From Malachius bipustulatus (Eukaryota; Arthropoda; Insecta; Coleoptera; Melyridae), in contig OU342634.1 of NCBI GenBank assembly GCA_910589415.1, positions 18,721,144 to 18,785,143 of the forward strand: a DNA stretch of 64,000 nucleotides, given 5' to 3'. Position 1 is the first letter of the stretch. Each line of letters begins with the position of its first letter. Below, piece by piece: positions 10,878 to 22,989 of this stretch. The translations under genes were made by a program, and so were the position numbers. The notes under the pieces were generated by a model that had not been told where the DNA came from, did no database searches, and saw only the letters and a program-made list of their open reading frames with translations.

Positions 10878-13661
10878 TTGAAATGAGATAAATAATAGGA
10901 AAAAAACGGTATGGGTGTCGTCAAGAAAGCGTAGGATCAGGTGGGATATTTCTCACGTGGCAATGCACATCGTTTTATAAGAATCCCTCATTGAATCCTT
11001 AAATAACAAAACTTATGGTATGGAGGATCCTTCTACTCCAAACCTTCGCACCAAGTCTGAATTTTGAAGAAGGCTGCTTCAACGTGAGCGTGTCACATGT
11101 CATGTCTCGTGTATTTGTCACATTGGTATATGGAAACAAAATATAAATTCTTGCAGTGCTACCATATTCTTCCAATGTTATCGATATACCAAAACAAATT
11201 ATAAGTTACGATTTGTTCACGAAAAGGTGAGCATTTGCAAAAAAACTGAGTTACTTGAGTTACTATGTGTTATATTCCCACCCTGCAAACCTACAATAAA
11301 ATTTTTATATTAATACACCCTGTATGTTATATTATACTTATATAGGTACCACTTACTTTATGCAATCGTGGCTCATGTTATAGACGTAGGGTGAGTCATA
11401 ATTAGATAAAAATGTTCTACTCTAGCTGCCTCTAATCGAAACACATATCTAATACTTGGTGCCAAAGTACTTGCCTAAAAGTGCAGAACGTTGAAATAAA
11501 AAATTATAATTTGAGTATTTTTGTATATTGCACCAATGTCAAATTAATTTCATCAAAATTTGGATTATTGTAATAGTGCTGAACGTACCTTATTTTCTTG
11601 TGTCTTAGACCTGCTAAAAGAAATGAGGTACCTACCTACCTACAAAATAGATTAATTTCTACATGGTCAGTTTTTTCTAGCTTTACTGACAATCTGTACT
11701 TTAATGACTATCATTATAGGTTTGTCAGTTGGGCTACCTTAATATCCAATTAAGGCTACTTATTCGTAGTTAATTGTCACATTAAATTCATAACTAAGTA
11801 TTTGTTGTTATTTGTAAAAATATAAAAACTATTTAAAATATTTCTTGTTTCAGGTACGATGGTCTGACAATGCCAGAATCATAAGGTTTCGCTGTAATTC
11901 AGTAAGCATGTAAAATTAGACGACTTACGAATGAATTTGTATGGCATCTAACACCACGGACACCCGGAAATAGCACAGGAAGGGGGTTATTTCCACCTTT
12001 TCCATACACAGGGCGTTGTATAAATTTCACTTCAGAAGGAAAATAATTTATTCGAAGATCTAAACGAGGAATAGAGAGGTTGCCTCTTAAGAATTATACA
12101 AAACATATCTATTTAGATATTTCATGTTAATATCCTACCTAAAAAAATTTTTTTTTTTTCATTTAAATATGAGATGAAAAAATATGAGCTAATTAGTTCA
12201 GCTAGTAGCAGTCCTTAGGTTGGTAGTGATGTTTTAATTTCGTTTACGGTGAAGAATGATTTTTCAATCTATATGTATCCGACCGGTCGCTGAGATAGCA
12301 AACTTGTTCAGCCGACTGATGAGCTTAACAAAGACGAAACGGCGAAGTCGTGGTTTCCAGTGCATCTTGATGATGAGAAAAAATTATTTAGTCCTTTTTA
12401 TGCACACAAGGAACACCGAGTATAATAATATTGTGATTATTATTATTTTCAAAATTAAATAATTATATATTTTAGAAGACCTTAATTAAAGAACTGTACT
12501 TATGTCAGTATATCTACCTACATTATTGGCTTTGAAATGTAGACAATATGTAGTGGGGGAGAATCCCTATATAGGGGATGAAGCCAGTTAAGTTACTTTA
12601 GTTATTATTGGTTATCTACAGTGGTGGTGCTGGTGATTAGAGACGATTTCCAGCAATCCAGTTCTAGTTCTAGTGTTAGTTCAACTGTGGCGGTTGAAGT
12701 AGGTGGATGATCATTATTTCGCAACTCTTTTGTTGCGAAATATTTATAAACGATTTCTTATAGTTTCCTTACATAGCCTTATGAGTTTTAGTAAATTATA
12801 TCTCCACATAATTGAAGCCTACAACTGTAATGAATACAATACTCAAGGTAAAAAGCTTACATTACTGTTATTACATAATAAGTTATATTTTTTCACAATT
12901 ATTCAGGGCGAATCATGCTGGGGGCTATTATAGGTACCTACTTATTTCCAAGTTATTTCAATGAAAGTATAATAAAGGTTCTTATTTATTTATAACATTT
13001 TTTGTTACATCGGTTCATAAAGTTGCCATTTTGATTGTCATTTTAATTTCTAAATGACATTATTATCTTTTAGGCACAAGTGTCTAGAAATGACATATTT
13101 TTACGCACTTTGTGTTGAAAGTGACATAATTGACAATTAAAAGCAAGTTTTCATGAAGCCTCTTTGACAATATCAAACACCAATCTCTAGAGTTCATAGA
13201 CTTATCTTTCTTATTTCTTAACGGCTTAAAATTCATAAATTCTTGTTTCTTGGCGATTTAACAAAAGGAGTGTTTTTAAGCACCTCCACGATTGTCAAAC
13301 TCGGCCTTTGGAGTCGTTTGACAATTTTTGTCAGTGCTTATAACATTCCAATTTTGCAGCTTGTACCACATACACTTCGCTACACTCGTATTATATTGCT
13401 ACACTATTAAGTTATGGCAATTTTTTCAAAATTAAGGTACCTGAAGTAATGTTAAAGGTTAATTATAGGAACTGATTACCATTGCCAAATGTTTGGTAGT
13501 ATTACTTAAATATGTAATTTATTTTTGCAGGATTATGTTAAGTTCGCTCCTTATGTCTAAATATTTGGGTATTTACGCGATTTTTTTTTGTCGATTTTTA
13601 GTTTACAAGAAAAGTGCGTGTCATTCATTTAATACCTTTGATTCTTTCCTCTTTAATTTTT
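10878..13661. other. Gene-free AT-rich stretch
   Basis: I see no conserved exon. A lone TACACCCTGTATG at about 11320 resembles one end of the TACAGGGTG palindromes, without a clear partner. A TACC microsatellite lies near 11625-11642. Confidence 0.45.
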
Positions 13662-14569
13662 TTATATACAAGGTTATTCTTTATAGTATACGCCACGGAA
13701 GATTATGGCCGTGTCTCTGGATTTTAGGATCTTTTTATTTTTGGAGTAGATAGAAACCCGGCAGAGGTACGTTTTAAAATTATATTCATAATGTACAGGG
13801 TGTCCCAAAAGCATGAAACATATCAAAGTTATGATTTTTTTAAATGGAATGCTCCTATGTTATTGCATTTTTAGATTGGTCTGAGAAGAGAATATAAGAT
13901 TGGTTTTTACAGTTGGTGTTTAAATTCAGAAGTTTGTGAGTTATAAACAAGTGAAAACCGTCTTTTTTGAAGTTCAAAGCCCTATACAACGAAAACGATT
14001 CAAGATAGAGAAAAACGGTTTACATGTCCCTATTTTAACTTTTCATGTACTATCCTATAATAGTATAGAAACATTTGTGCTTTCTTTGATTTATTTATTT
14101 GTCGACGCGTGGAGAAATCTCAAAATTTTTCAAATTTTTTATCACCCTGTATAAACATTTCATCTACATCGTAGGATAGTACATGAAATGTTAAAATAGG
14201 GACATGTAAGCCGTTTTTCTCTATCTTAAGCCGTTTTCCTTGTACAGGGCCTTGAACTTGAAAAATGAATGACGATTTTCATTTGTTTATAACTCACAAA
14301 CTTCTGGATTTAAACACTAACTGTAAAAGCCAATCTTATTTTCTCTTCCCAGGCAATCTAAAAATGCAAAAACATAGGAGCATTCCATTTAAAAAAACAT
14401 AACTTTGATATGTTTCATGCTTTTGGGACACCCTGTACATTATGAATATAATTTTAAAACGTACCTCTGCCGGGTCTCTATCCACTCAAAAAATAAAAAG
14501 ATCCTAAAATCCAGAGACACAGCCATAATCTTTTGTGGCGTATACCGTGAATAACCCTGTATATAAACA
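13662..14569. mobile_element. Nested palindromic element (908 bp, TACAGGGTG family)
   Basis: The outer arms pair from TATACAAGGTTATTC at 13662 to GAATAACCCTGTATA near 14569. Inside them a second pair of ends, TGTACAGGGTGTCCC (13792) and GGGACACCCTGTACA (14425-14439), lies at symmetric positions. A third CCCTATACA/TGTACAGGG pair lies near 13980 and 14245. The long arms match closely almost to the centre near 14115. ORF-like stretches in the arms are by-products of this symmetry. The central module reappears at 57809-58365 and at 58815-59700. Confidence 0.85.
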
Positions 14570-15114
14570 GGATTAATAACAGTATAAGTACTATGAAATG
14601 TAAAGTTAAAAAATATTTAATAGATTATCGAATTCATCGTGATCGTAATATTATTTGGAAAATTCTATTTTTTGTAAGAAAAAAATCATAATTATGAAAA
14701 CTTTGATTATCATAGTCTATACCTAGCTGGAATAAAAATAATAAGATATTGGTTATTTCTCAAAATGATATAGACCGCAAAAGATTTTTAAAAGTTTTAT
14801 TTTGAAAGATATTGAAAAAAAACAAAATTTTCAAATATTCTGTAGTGAAGTTTCGCCCCTATTGCTCCTAAATTTGACTCATGTTTATAGGATATTTTCT
14901 GCTTAAAATCCCTCAGGAATACAATAATACTTGAGTATTCCGACATTTTGGGTTTAAATTCGGTTATTTAATAGTCTCTAGTGGTATTACATTTGGTACA
15001 CGCAAAGGCAAATTTACCCTTTTAACAGGGACTATTCATTTACACAAGAGGGTGTATCAACTCGATTCAGACAAAGGTTAACAGCATTTGTACAATCTCG
15101 TCGAGACAGCCTTT

Positions 15115-15493
15115 TTTACTTTAAAGTTTTTGATTTGGACGCTTGTTACTCAAATAATTCGGCTATTAAGTTTTTAGGCTCTGCGTAGATAGTACGGCAT
15201 TTTTAAATTCTCGCACAAACGAAAGGTAGTTTTGGAAACTTCTCATCACAACTTTTAAATTGAAGTCCAGTTAAATCTCTGATGGATACAAAATGAGGCC
15301 ATTTTGGATCCAACCAAGATATAAAGTACCCTCAAATTTTATTGTTACAACTGATTATAAGGAGCTTCCAAAACTAGCTTTTGTTTGAGCGAATAAACAT
15401 ACACCTAAATTCCAGAACTAAAAACAAAAGTAGAAAAACCGAGGTCGGCCATTTATCAGAAACGATGGTCCAAATCCAAAAACTTTAAATAAA
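15115..15493. repeat. Imperfect palindrome centred near 15300
   Basis: The arms match across about 185 bp each. Examples are GTTTTTGATTTGGAC (left) with GGTCCAAATCCAAAAAC (right), and TAGTTTTGGAAACTTCT with AGGAGCTTCCAAAACTAG. The centre reads GGCCATTTTGGATCC. Divergence is much greater than in the 39.1 or 51.9 kb palindromes, so this one is old. Confidence 0.65.
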
Positions 15494-15712
15494 AATACAT
15501 TCCATCTTTATGGAGATCCTACCGCGTTTTCTGCCTTTTTTCTGGTTATACCTTTTGAAATGATTGAATAAGTTGAAGATGCCGCAAAACGATTTACAAG
15601 TCTCCATATACCTATAGGTGACTTTCCGACTTTTTTACTGACTTTTTGACTTCTGTCTCATTTTATTTATTTTGTCACCCGGTTTAAGATATAGGTACTT
15701 TTTAATTTCCAT

Positions 15713-15875
15713 GAAACAGACTTCGAGATTTCGTTGTGTCATGGTCTAAGGAGATTTGCTCCGAACGTTTCGACTACAGCTGCAGTAGACATAACCGCTG
15801 GAGATGTCTACCGTAGCTCCAGACGAAACGTTTGGAGCAAATTTCCATAGATCACGGCACAACAGCCCGAAATCA
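15713..15875. repeat. Inverted repeat around 15790
   Basis: The left segment GGAGATTTGCTCCGAACG pairs with the right segment CGTTTGGAGCAAATTTCC. Additional paired blocks (GTCTAC/GTAGAC; TGTGTCATGGTCT with GATCACGGCACA) extend the arms to about 65 bp. It may be part of a larger decayed fold-back element that includes 15115-15493. Confidence 0.6.
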
Positions 15876-16169
15876 ATTACGATTTCAATAGAAGCCGGTC
15901 GTGAAATCATCACAAGTCAATCAGACTTCGAAAAGTTAGGGGCATGTAAACAATTTTCCTGCATTTGTCTTCATCAGCGGTCCTCGCAAGTTATACCAAG
16001 GTAAAGTGTCAGAAAATATGGTGTGGTGTGATCTTAAGTGACACATATATTGGTTATAGTAAACTTTCAAAAAGTATTGTGCGAAAAATAGTCACCATAA
16101 CATGTTATGTAAAATTATTTTATTTATCTTATCTTTCATTTGGAACCATACTTGTTTTTTGGAACCATA

Positions 16170-16197
16170 CCCATTTTGACGTCTACGTCAAAATGGG
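16170..16197. repeat. Perfect 13 bp palindrome containing ACGTC
   Basis: CCCATTTTGACGT and ACGTCAAAATGGG are perfect complements separated by CT. A 13 bp sequence TTGGAACCATAC is repeated twice just upstream (near 16139 and 16159). The site could bind a bZIP dimer; I have no further support. Confidence 0.55.
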
Positions 16198-18474
16198 AAG
16201 CAGCGATCTATAACTTTGTTGCTTCTATTTTTATTAATTGTTTAAGAAAAATTTCTTGCACGAATGTAATAATGAATATATGGCAGACTTATTTTGCTAA
16301 TGTACGGAAAACTTAGCAGCAAGTAAATGTTTTTATGACGCTTTTCTCCCTTAAACAAAATAACTTAATTAAATATTGAATAATTCTTACGGCATTTTCA
16401 GAAAGAGCAGTTGTTGTGTGGGGTGAAATTGTATGAGCTAATTACGACATTTAAGGGGGCGTTAAATAGTGAAATGTAAGACGCAGATACGTATTCTAGA
16501 TATACAATCATTCACCTCCTCTTCGTAAAACTGACGTAACTAGAAGTAGGAGGAAAAAATATCTTATTATTTTGGAGGCATACATACGACTCCAGAGTTT
16601 ATCTTTACCGTTGTAATCAGCTATTATTATCTACCTACTTGATCAGTTATTTACGAATAACAATTATTATTATTATTACCTATTAATATTACCAAGCTGG
16701 ATGATAAAAAAACGTTTCTATGATTGACGTTTTAAGTAACTCTTCAAAAATAGTTGCAATCACGGTGTAAAATAAGGTGAGCCTACGGGAGGTGTGTTTT
16801 ATTAACAGTGAGCGTAAGACTGAAACCCGAGCTGAAACCTCATAGTTAGTGTATGAGAGAGGCGGGAGCCATGCACTCTGTGACCTCTTGCTCTTGCACG
16901 TGGAAATTGGCATTTTCAACATAAGTGATAAGCAAAAACGGGTAGAAAATGTGTTGTTACAAACTGTAAAAGTTGATAAAAGTTGATACGATGAAGCTAC
17001 CACGGGTATTTCATGGATTGGCAGACGGAAACTCAAATATTTTAAAAATTTGAGCAAAAACAATTTTTTTTCGACTTTTTTTAGACTTACAATTTCTTAA
17101 TTAAAAATTAGACGTATTATTTTTTTTAAACAGCTTAAATACCTATGTATAAACAGTATGTGACTGAGTTATAAAAAAAAAACATTTCAGGAATAATTTC
17201 GATGGTTGCATCTTCATAATAATTCAGGGTGAACCATCAATTTACACTGAGTACTATTATTGCTGACTTCAATATTTTATTATTATTTGAGCTAGAATGC
17301 CGGCTAAATTATAATATTGCTTTTCTGATTAAAATTACGAAAACAGAAAAGCTATTGAGCATCGCTTTCAAAATTTGGTACCTAACGGTTTGAGTTTAAA
17401 ATGGGTAAGTAGATAATGCGGGATAAACAACTTAAAAACGCCATTTTTTATTTTTCTAGAAGTTTATTTACATCGAAAACGGCCCAAAATAGAGAAAAAG
17501 CTTGGCGATTGATGCGCGAGAGATTTGTTTGAAATGAAATAGGTACATTTATTACACTGCGTCCATAGCTACTTATATAGGTTGATAATATTATTGACTA
17601 TTAAATAGTTGGTCTAAATCAATATAGAAGTGAGATAAACGCTATTATAGTATAAAATTCAACAGAGAAAAACTTGTATATACAGGCGTAACTCTACGTG
17701 GGGAATCACCAGATGTAGAATACTTAAATTATTTAAGGCTTCCACATGCGCTTCTCGTCTCCTTCACAGGCTATGCATGGTTAATTCCGGCGGCACTGTC
17801 AGTAAAACTATTATATTATTTAAACCTATTCAATAATGTAAAACTTCTGTTGACGAGAGATCGGTTTTAAAACCAATTTCTCATTGGAGTTATTGAGACC
17901 TCACTACTCGGAAGCCTAAAATATCGATTTCTTTCCAAAGCAATCATTGTTCGATTTCTGCAAAGTAGATAGGCAATAATGTTATACGATTAATCGTTTG
18001 TAAATTAATAACTTGTAGAGTAAATTTCGGTATAATTGCGTTATTGGTTAATCAAAATTACCAGAAATTACAATTTAAGCAGTTAAAGTGCCAAAATAAT
18101 TAATTCATCGATTATTCTCCAAAGGAGAAAACTTTGCACAAGATTTTTAAATAACTACGTTATTTACTTATACTCAATGAAGACTGCTATAATCACCAAG
18201 CACCAAGCTAGGTAAGCTTGTTCTTTTAATAGAAGTTAAACTGTGAGCCTTAAAAGAGAATCACCGTCATATTATAATAAGCTGCGTGTAAATTATCTTT
18301 AGATACGACATAAGTCTTTCCACTCATGTTTGTTTCGGTAAACAATAAGCTCATTTAGTCACAGACACATTTTTGTCCATCATTTAATATTAATTCTGAA
18401 CTATTCGTTCTTGAAATCACAGGCAAGATTACTGTGAGAGAAAAAATAAGGGATTATGAAAAAAACAAATCAAT
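16198..18474. other. Gene-free stretch
   Basis: A 124-codon frame on the minus strand (17063-16689) has no recognised motif or splice context, and I do not call it a gene. The rest is AT-rich sequence. Confidence 0.4.
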
Positions 18475-18908
18475 TTAACGAATGTAATGCTCAACATGTC
18501 CACCACCAACATCTAAGTATCGTCCAGTCGATTTTCGAAAGCTTGTCTAATTCTTATTGATTCTTGAAAAGTTTGAAAAGTTTTAGGTGATGTGACAAAA
18601 ATCTTTACCTTAAGTGGCCCTGCATAAAAGATCAAAAAGGGTTGAATCGAGCAACATAGCTGGTCGTTCGATGGGACATCATCTATCTATCTATTATTCG
18701 GAAAACCGAGAATGAAAAACGCGCATTGGGAGGCACTCCATCCTGTTGAAAGAAAAGTTGATTTTCTTGGAGCCCGTTTCCTCAAATTTCGAAGAAAACT
18801 AGTCACCATATTGACAAACCAACTTGCTGTTCCACGTATAACTTTGGGTGAAGAGTTTTCAGTAGAGGTTACAGAATTGTTATTTTTCAGTGGAGTTTTA
18901 CTATTCAA
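18475..18908 (-). pseudogene. Broken DDE transposase (mariner superfamily) C-terminal half
   Basis: Reading the minus strand with frame changes gives LFFQQDGVPPNARF (about 18755-18715), the second-aspartate motif of Tc1/mariner-type DDE enzymes (usual form FQQDGAPPH). Further on, a degraded SPDLTPLDFFLxG-like stretch precedes a recognisable LKVKIFVTSPKTFQTF (about 18620-18570), and the frame ends in GGGHVEHYIR before a TAA at 18477-18475. This order and ending match the transposases that carry a DUF4817-type helix-turn-helix at their N terminus. Several frameshifts and stops show it is inactive. The N-terminal half is missing. Confidence 0.65.
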
Positions 18909-19789
18909 TTTTATGTACCATTTTAAAAATGACGGGTTCTTATTTTAAATCAATTCTCTAAAATTTTGTAAGTTAAAATGTCAAATTTCGTGTTTTCTCC
19001 TCCATCTCTTTGACAATTTAATAAACGACAATAATTATTTATGGAATTAAGCAGAAACTGAAGATGATAAATTTAGGTACCACCTTCATTCAAATTTTGG
19101 CATTACAAACTTGTTCACATGCAATTTTAATGAGAGTTCCGAACTGATAATTTTGAAAAATTTACTAATAACAATTTCTAAACAATTTCATATTCTAAAT
19201 ATTCTAAAACAATTTCGTGATTCTCGAAAAAAAAATCCTTCAAAATAATTGAGAAAAATGCAACATATTTAAATTTTTTAAGGGATGACGATGGGCACAA
19301 GAGGGATGCAAAAATAGCTTTGAAACTGCGATGAAATTTGCTCCCTCTTTAGGTTTCGGGGTTTTTTCATACTTGGACGAAATCGGAAATTTTAGGGGGT
19401 GCAATTTTAGTTGGGGCATACTATAGCTGTAGTACGATGTATTATAAGAACTACTCTTAAACCAGATAAATATATTTGCGCTATGTATTTGTTTATGTTG
19501 TTACAATTATTGTTATTATCATTATTATTAGTTGTTTTTCTTGCTTCTACACAACTAAGATTTTTTTTTACGTAATATTTATAGGCGATCATATAAAAAA
19601 TTGTAATACATATTGTTACTATCAGTAAGTAGACTAGTTAAGATTCACTTTATTGATAAATGATAAAAGAAAATTGCTTTCTCACTAACAGCCAAAACAC
19701 TAAAGTCATAATTTTTTTACTCTTACTTTTTACTTTTAAGATATATGTATAAATATGCCGAGGTCTTCAAAGGTTAGTCGTTTTTGGAG

Positions 19790-20010
19790 ACCCTACATTT
19801 TGATTTATAATGGAAAGTGCTGAACAGAGTGAAAATGCAACTTGGAGTGAATCTCACTGCAGCTGCTGGACGCTGCACAAGATTGGTAAGCTAAAACTCT
19901 TGTGCGTGTGACAGCGGCTATTGTGGGTATTCTTTCACATCAATGCGACTTCAATTCTTCATTCGTACAACAAGAAGAATTACGAGGAGATAAAAGGAAG
20001 AAGATAATTG
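19790..20010 (+). repeat. Direct repeat copy A with exon-like core
   Basis: The core (about 19840-19945) is almost identical to 22284-22391, while the flanks on both sides are only loosely similar. The core keeps an open frame in both copies (TWSESHCSCWTLHKI) that begins at an ATG (19809 here) and runs into a donor-like GGTAAG(C/T). A TATAAATA box lies near 19749. I do not recognise the protein. A duplicated first exon, a short mobile element or an RNA gene are all possible. Confidence 0.5.
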
Positions 20011-21244
20011 ATTTAGTTTTATTTTTAAAGTAGGAACGAGAGAGATGCTAGCCTAGGATTAAAAATTGCGACAAATTCGTAATAATTGTTAGATGAAATT
20101 AACCAATTGTATATCTTCTTTAAGAATATGCAAGAACTCTTTAAGTTTTTTATGTAAAAATTCAATAAGCTCGATTATTTTAACGACTTTGGGGGTAGGA
20201 GAAACTTTTTCATTGATACTAATAGTTTATGTTAACTTATTTTGAAAAAGATTCCTCCATAAATCCATGCATAATATACTTATGTATAATATCCTCCTGA
20301 CCTGGTTAAATTATATTCTTTACCATGAATTTTTTACCAGACATACGAAAACAAACGGTCGTTTGAAGGACCGTTATGATCCAGCAATGTCTATGTATGT
20401 TTCCTGGAAAGGGACGTTTCATATTAAATTCTCCCCCTTGATGATTTGCATGGACACATGGTGATGGTGGCATAGAAAAGACACAGATAAGAGAAAAGAT
20501 TTCAACAAGCAAACGACAGTATTTGAGCCAAGCCCAAGCACACATTTTATCCAATATTTCAGTTTTTCTATTCATGCTCTCTCCTTTTAGCAGACCATCA
20601 TCAAAACTAAGAGAATGTTATTGCGCCCAAAAAACTTTCAAGGTTTTCCCAAAAATGTCTCTCATCTTGATAATATGGTCTTGATTTTTTACTTCCCACA
20701 ATATGCTCGATACTGGGATCTTCTCTTATTCTCGTGGAGCAGATTTTCAAATCTTCCAGTCCTCTGAACCTTGTACATTTCATTTTGAAGTCGCTTGTCA
20801 ATCTGGCTACAAGCGTGCCCTCTGCATTATTCTTATTCTACTTTATATGTATAGGAAGAAATATCTTCCTATTCAGGTATTTATGAACACGAAAATTGTT
20901 ACTTTTGTTGATCCTGTTTTTTTTTTCGGTAAACTCTTATATTAGGTTAAGAATGTTTCTGATAAACATACATACTTACTCCAATTAATCGAAATTCTGT
21001 TTGCTGAAGAAATGCATTAAAATTGAAATATTATTCAGAACCAATTCAGAGCATAAGATACAAGATCTACTTTTTCTGTTGTTCAGCAAACAGGCTGTGG
21101 TAAATGAAACTTAAAAGTGTAAATTCTCACAATAGTTATGGAATTTGTTAAAATAATTGTTAATTAAAATTACTTGTAGATAGTGAAAAAATCATACATT
21201 ATATATTAGCCACGGTGGAGAAGATTATTAACTAGTCCTCACGT
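20011..21244. other. No recognised gene
   Basis: Several 60-90 codon frames overlap here on both strands. None shows a domain, and they mostly shadow each other. A decayed insertion is possible but I cannot identify it. Confidence 0.4.
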
Positions 21245-21997
21245 TATACCGTGTGTCCCCGGATAGGTGAAACGACTCTTATAAAAGACAAAAATTTTTT
21301 GATTTAAATTTTCATTTTTGGGGGTTCAGCTCTGCTTGTTTAAAGAGTAATTTCTAACAAAATTTTAGTTTTTAAAAATCAAGCATGCCTTGGAAATTAA
21401 AAAAAAAAAACATTTTTTCTGTGGAGTAAAGTGACTGTTATGTTGCAATTACGAAAAAATGTTATTTAAAAAAGTTGTTAAGAATCGACACTTAGGTCCG
21501 TATACCAAATTTCAAAATCATAGGTCAACTTTTATTTTTTCATTTATTTTTATGTTTATTTCACAAATCAAAGAATTTTATTTGTAACAAAGACTGATAT
21601 TGACAGATTGCTATTGCTATGGATACAATTTGGTTTTTCAATGGCAGTCTTTGTTACAAAATGAAATTCTTTGATTTGTGAAATAGAACATAAAAATAAA
21701 TGTAAAAAATTAAAGTTGACCTATATGATTTTGAAATTTGGTACAGGGACCTAAATGTTGATTCTGAACAACTTTTTCAAATAACATTTTGTCGTATTTG
21801 CCACATAAAAGACACTTTACTCAACAGAAAAACCAGTTTCTTGGAAATTTCCAAGGCATGCTTCATTTTTCAAAACTAAAATTTTGTTAGAAATTTCTCT
21901 AACCAAGCAGCGCCGAATCCCAAAAAATTAAAATTAAAATCAAAAAATGTTTGTCTTTTATAAGAGTCGTTTCACCTATCCGGGGACACACGGTATA
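21245..21997. mobile_element. Palindromic element with TACCGTGTGTCCCCGG ends
   Basis: The first about 45 bp (TACCGTGTGTCCCCGGATAG and onward) are matched almost perfectly by the last 45 bp in reverse complement. Arms continue to a centre near 21620, with paired blocks such as TTTGTAACAAAGACTG and CAGTCTTTGTTACAAA. The flanks are TA on each side. It has the same architecture as the TACAGGGTG palindromes but different terminal bases. No coding potential is seen. Confidence 0.85.
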
Positions 21998-22239
21998 TGC
22001 GCCCCAAGTATTTCTGCGATTTCAAGCGCTTAAACTATGATTTGTATGGTCTTTTCTATCTGGCATAATATTTCCAACACACCATGCTGAACGGTCATAA
22101 TTATTTTTTGAAACCATCATCGAATGAAAATTTATTGCAATTCCAAACCGTTCATAATAATAATTGTGTGAATGTGTGATGGTTTTATCACTCTTGTAAA
22201 CATATTTATCAATAATAAACGTAAGCTGTTCTTGGAGAA

Positions 22240-22450
22240 ACTAAGTGGAGATTTTTGGTCTATAATGGATACACTGAACATGCAAACTTGGAGTGAATCT
22301 CACTGCAGCTGCTGGACGCTGCACAAGATTGGTAAGTTAAAACTCTTGTGCGTGTGACAGCGGCTATTGTGGGTATTCTTTCACATCAATGCAACTTTGA
22401 TATGTTCATTCAGGCAACAAGAAGAATTAAGAAAATTAGGGAGGATGGCA
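22240..22450 (+). repeat. Direct repeat copy B with exon-like core
   Basis: This is the partner of 19790-20010. The core 22284-22391 is nearly identical over about 108 bp, including the TWSESHCSCWTLHKI frame, the GGTAAGT donor-like site and the following GTGACAGCGGCTATTG. The ATG (22265) is followed by different codons (MDTLNMQ) from copy A (MESAEQSENA), so the two N termini have diverged while the core has not. Confidence 0.5.
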
Positions 22451-22808
22451 ATTACTTAGATATACCTATAGAAAATTATTTAATAAGAGAACATTCTTTG
22501 TAATATGTAATATGTGTATTTTCTTTATTTAATTAGTTCAACACCCTTATAACAACATGAATGACGTTTAACTTTAAAATAAGAGAAATTTAATGTGTAA
22601 GCCTGTTATTGTCAGTAGTGAATATTCTGCAGCTTTGTTTCCAGTTTAACATCTAGGTTATCAACCATCACGATGTTCAACACTTGTGGTGTGTTTACAT
22701 CATACTGCGCACCAAGTCACCATCCACAGGCTGTTCTCATCCGACTGAGCCGAAAACTCCAAATAAGTTCATTGTGAAGGATAAAAAGGTGTTGGAAAAA
22801 GTATTGCG

Positions 22809-22879
22809 TCTCGAATGGGAATCGAACACAATGTCTCCTGGTTATGCACCAGGTGTACTGACAACTAGACTACCGAGGA
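22809..22879 (-). tRNA. Degenerate tRNA-like sequence (tRNA relic or SINE head)
   Basis: On the minus strand the order is acceptor-like TCCTCGG, an A-box-like TAGTCTAGTTG, a perfect 5 bp anticodon stem CCTGG/CCAGG with loop TGCATAA, and a B-box-like TGTTCGATTCC. The overall pattern resembles Asp/Glu/His tRNAs. The acceptor and T stems pair poorly and position 33 is G instead of U, so it is unlikely to work in translation. A TTTTT run (plus strand 22796-22800) follows, as in a Pol III terminator. Confidence 0.5.
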
Positions 22880-22989
22880 CACATATACTGATTCTGCACA
22901 TCTCCGTTTTTATATTTTTTGTTTATTTATTTTTTCAAGATCACATTCAGTTACAAGCGCGCCGAAAATTTTTTAATAAACCCTAAACC

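Noticed and set aside
13936..14154. 72-codon ORF in the 13.7 kb palindrome
   Set aside because: It lies in palindrome arm sequence, and mirror-image frames occur in the related element at 57809-58365. There is no protein motif.
16689..17063. 124-codon minus-strand ORF
   Set aside because: There is no recognised motif, splice context or supporting neighbour; the composition looks like chance translation.
20306..20945. Cluster of 64-89 codon ORFs on both strands
   Set aside because: They overlap each other and I found no conserved motif in any frame. A decayed transposon is possible but not supportable.
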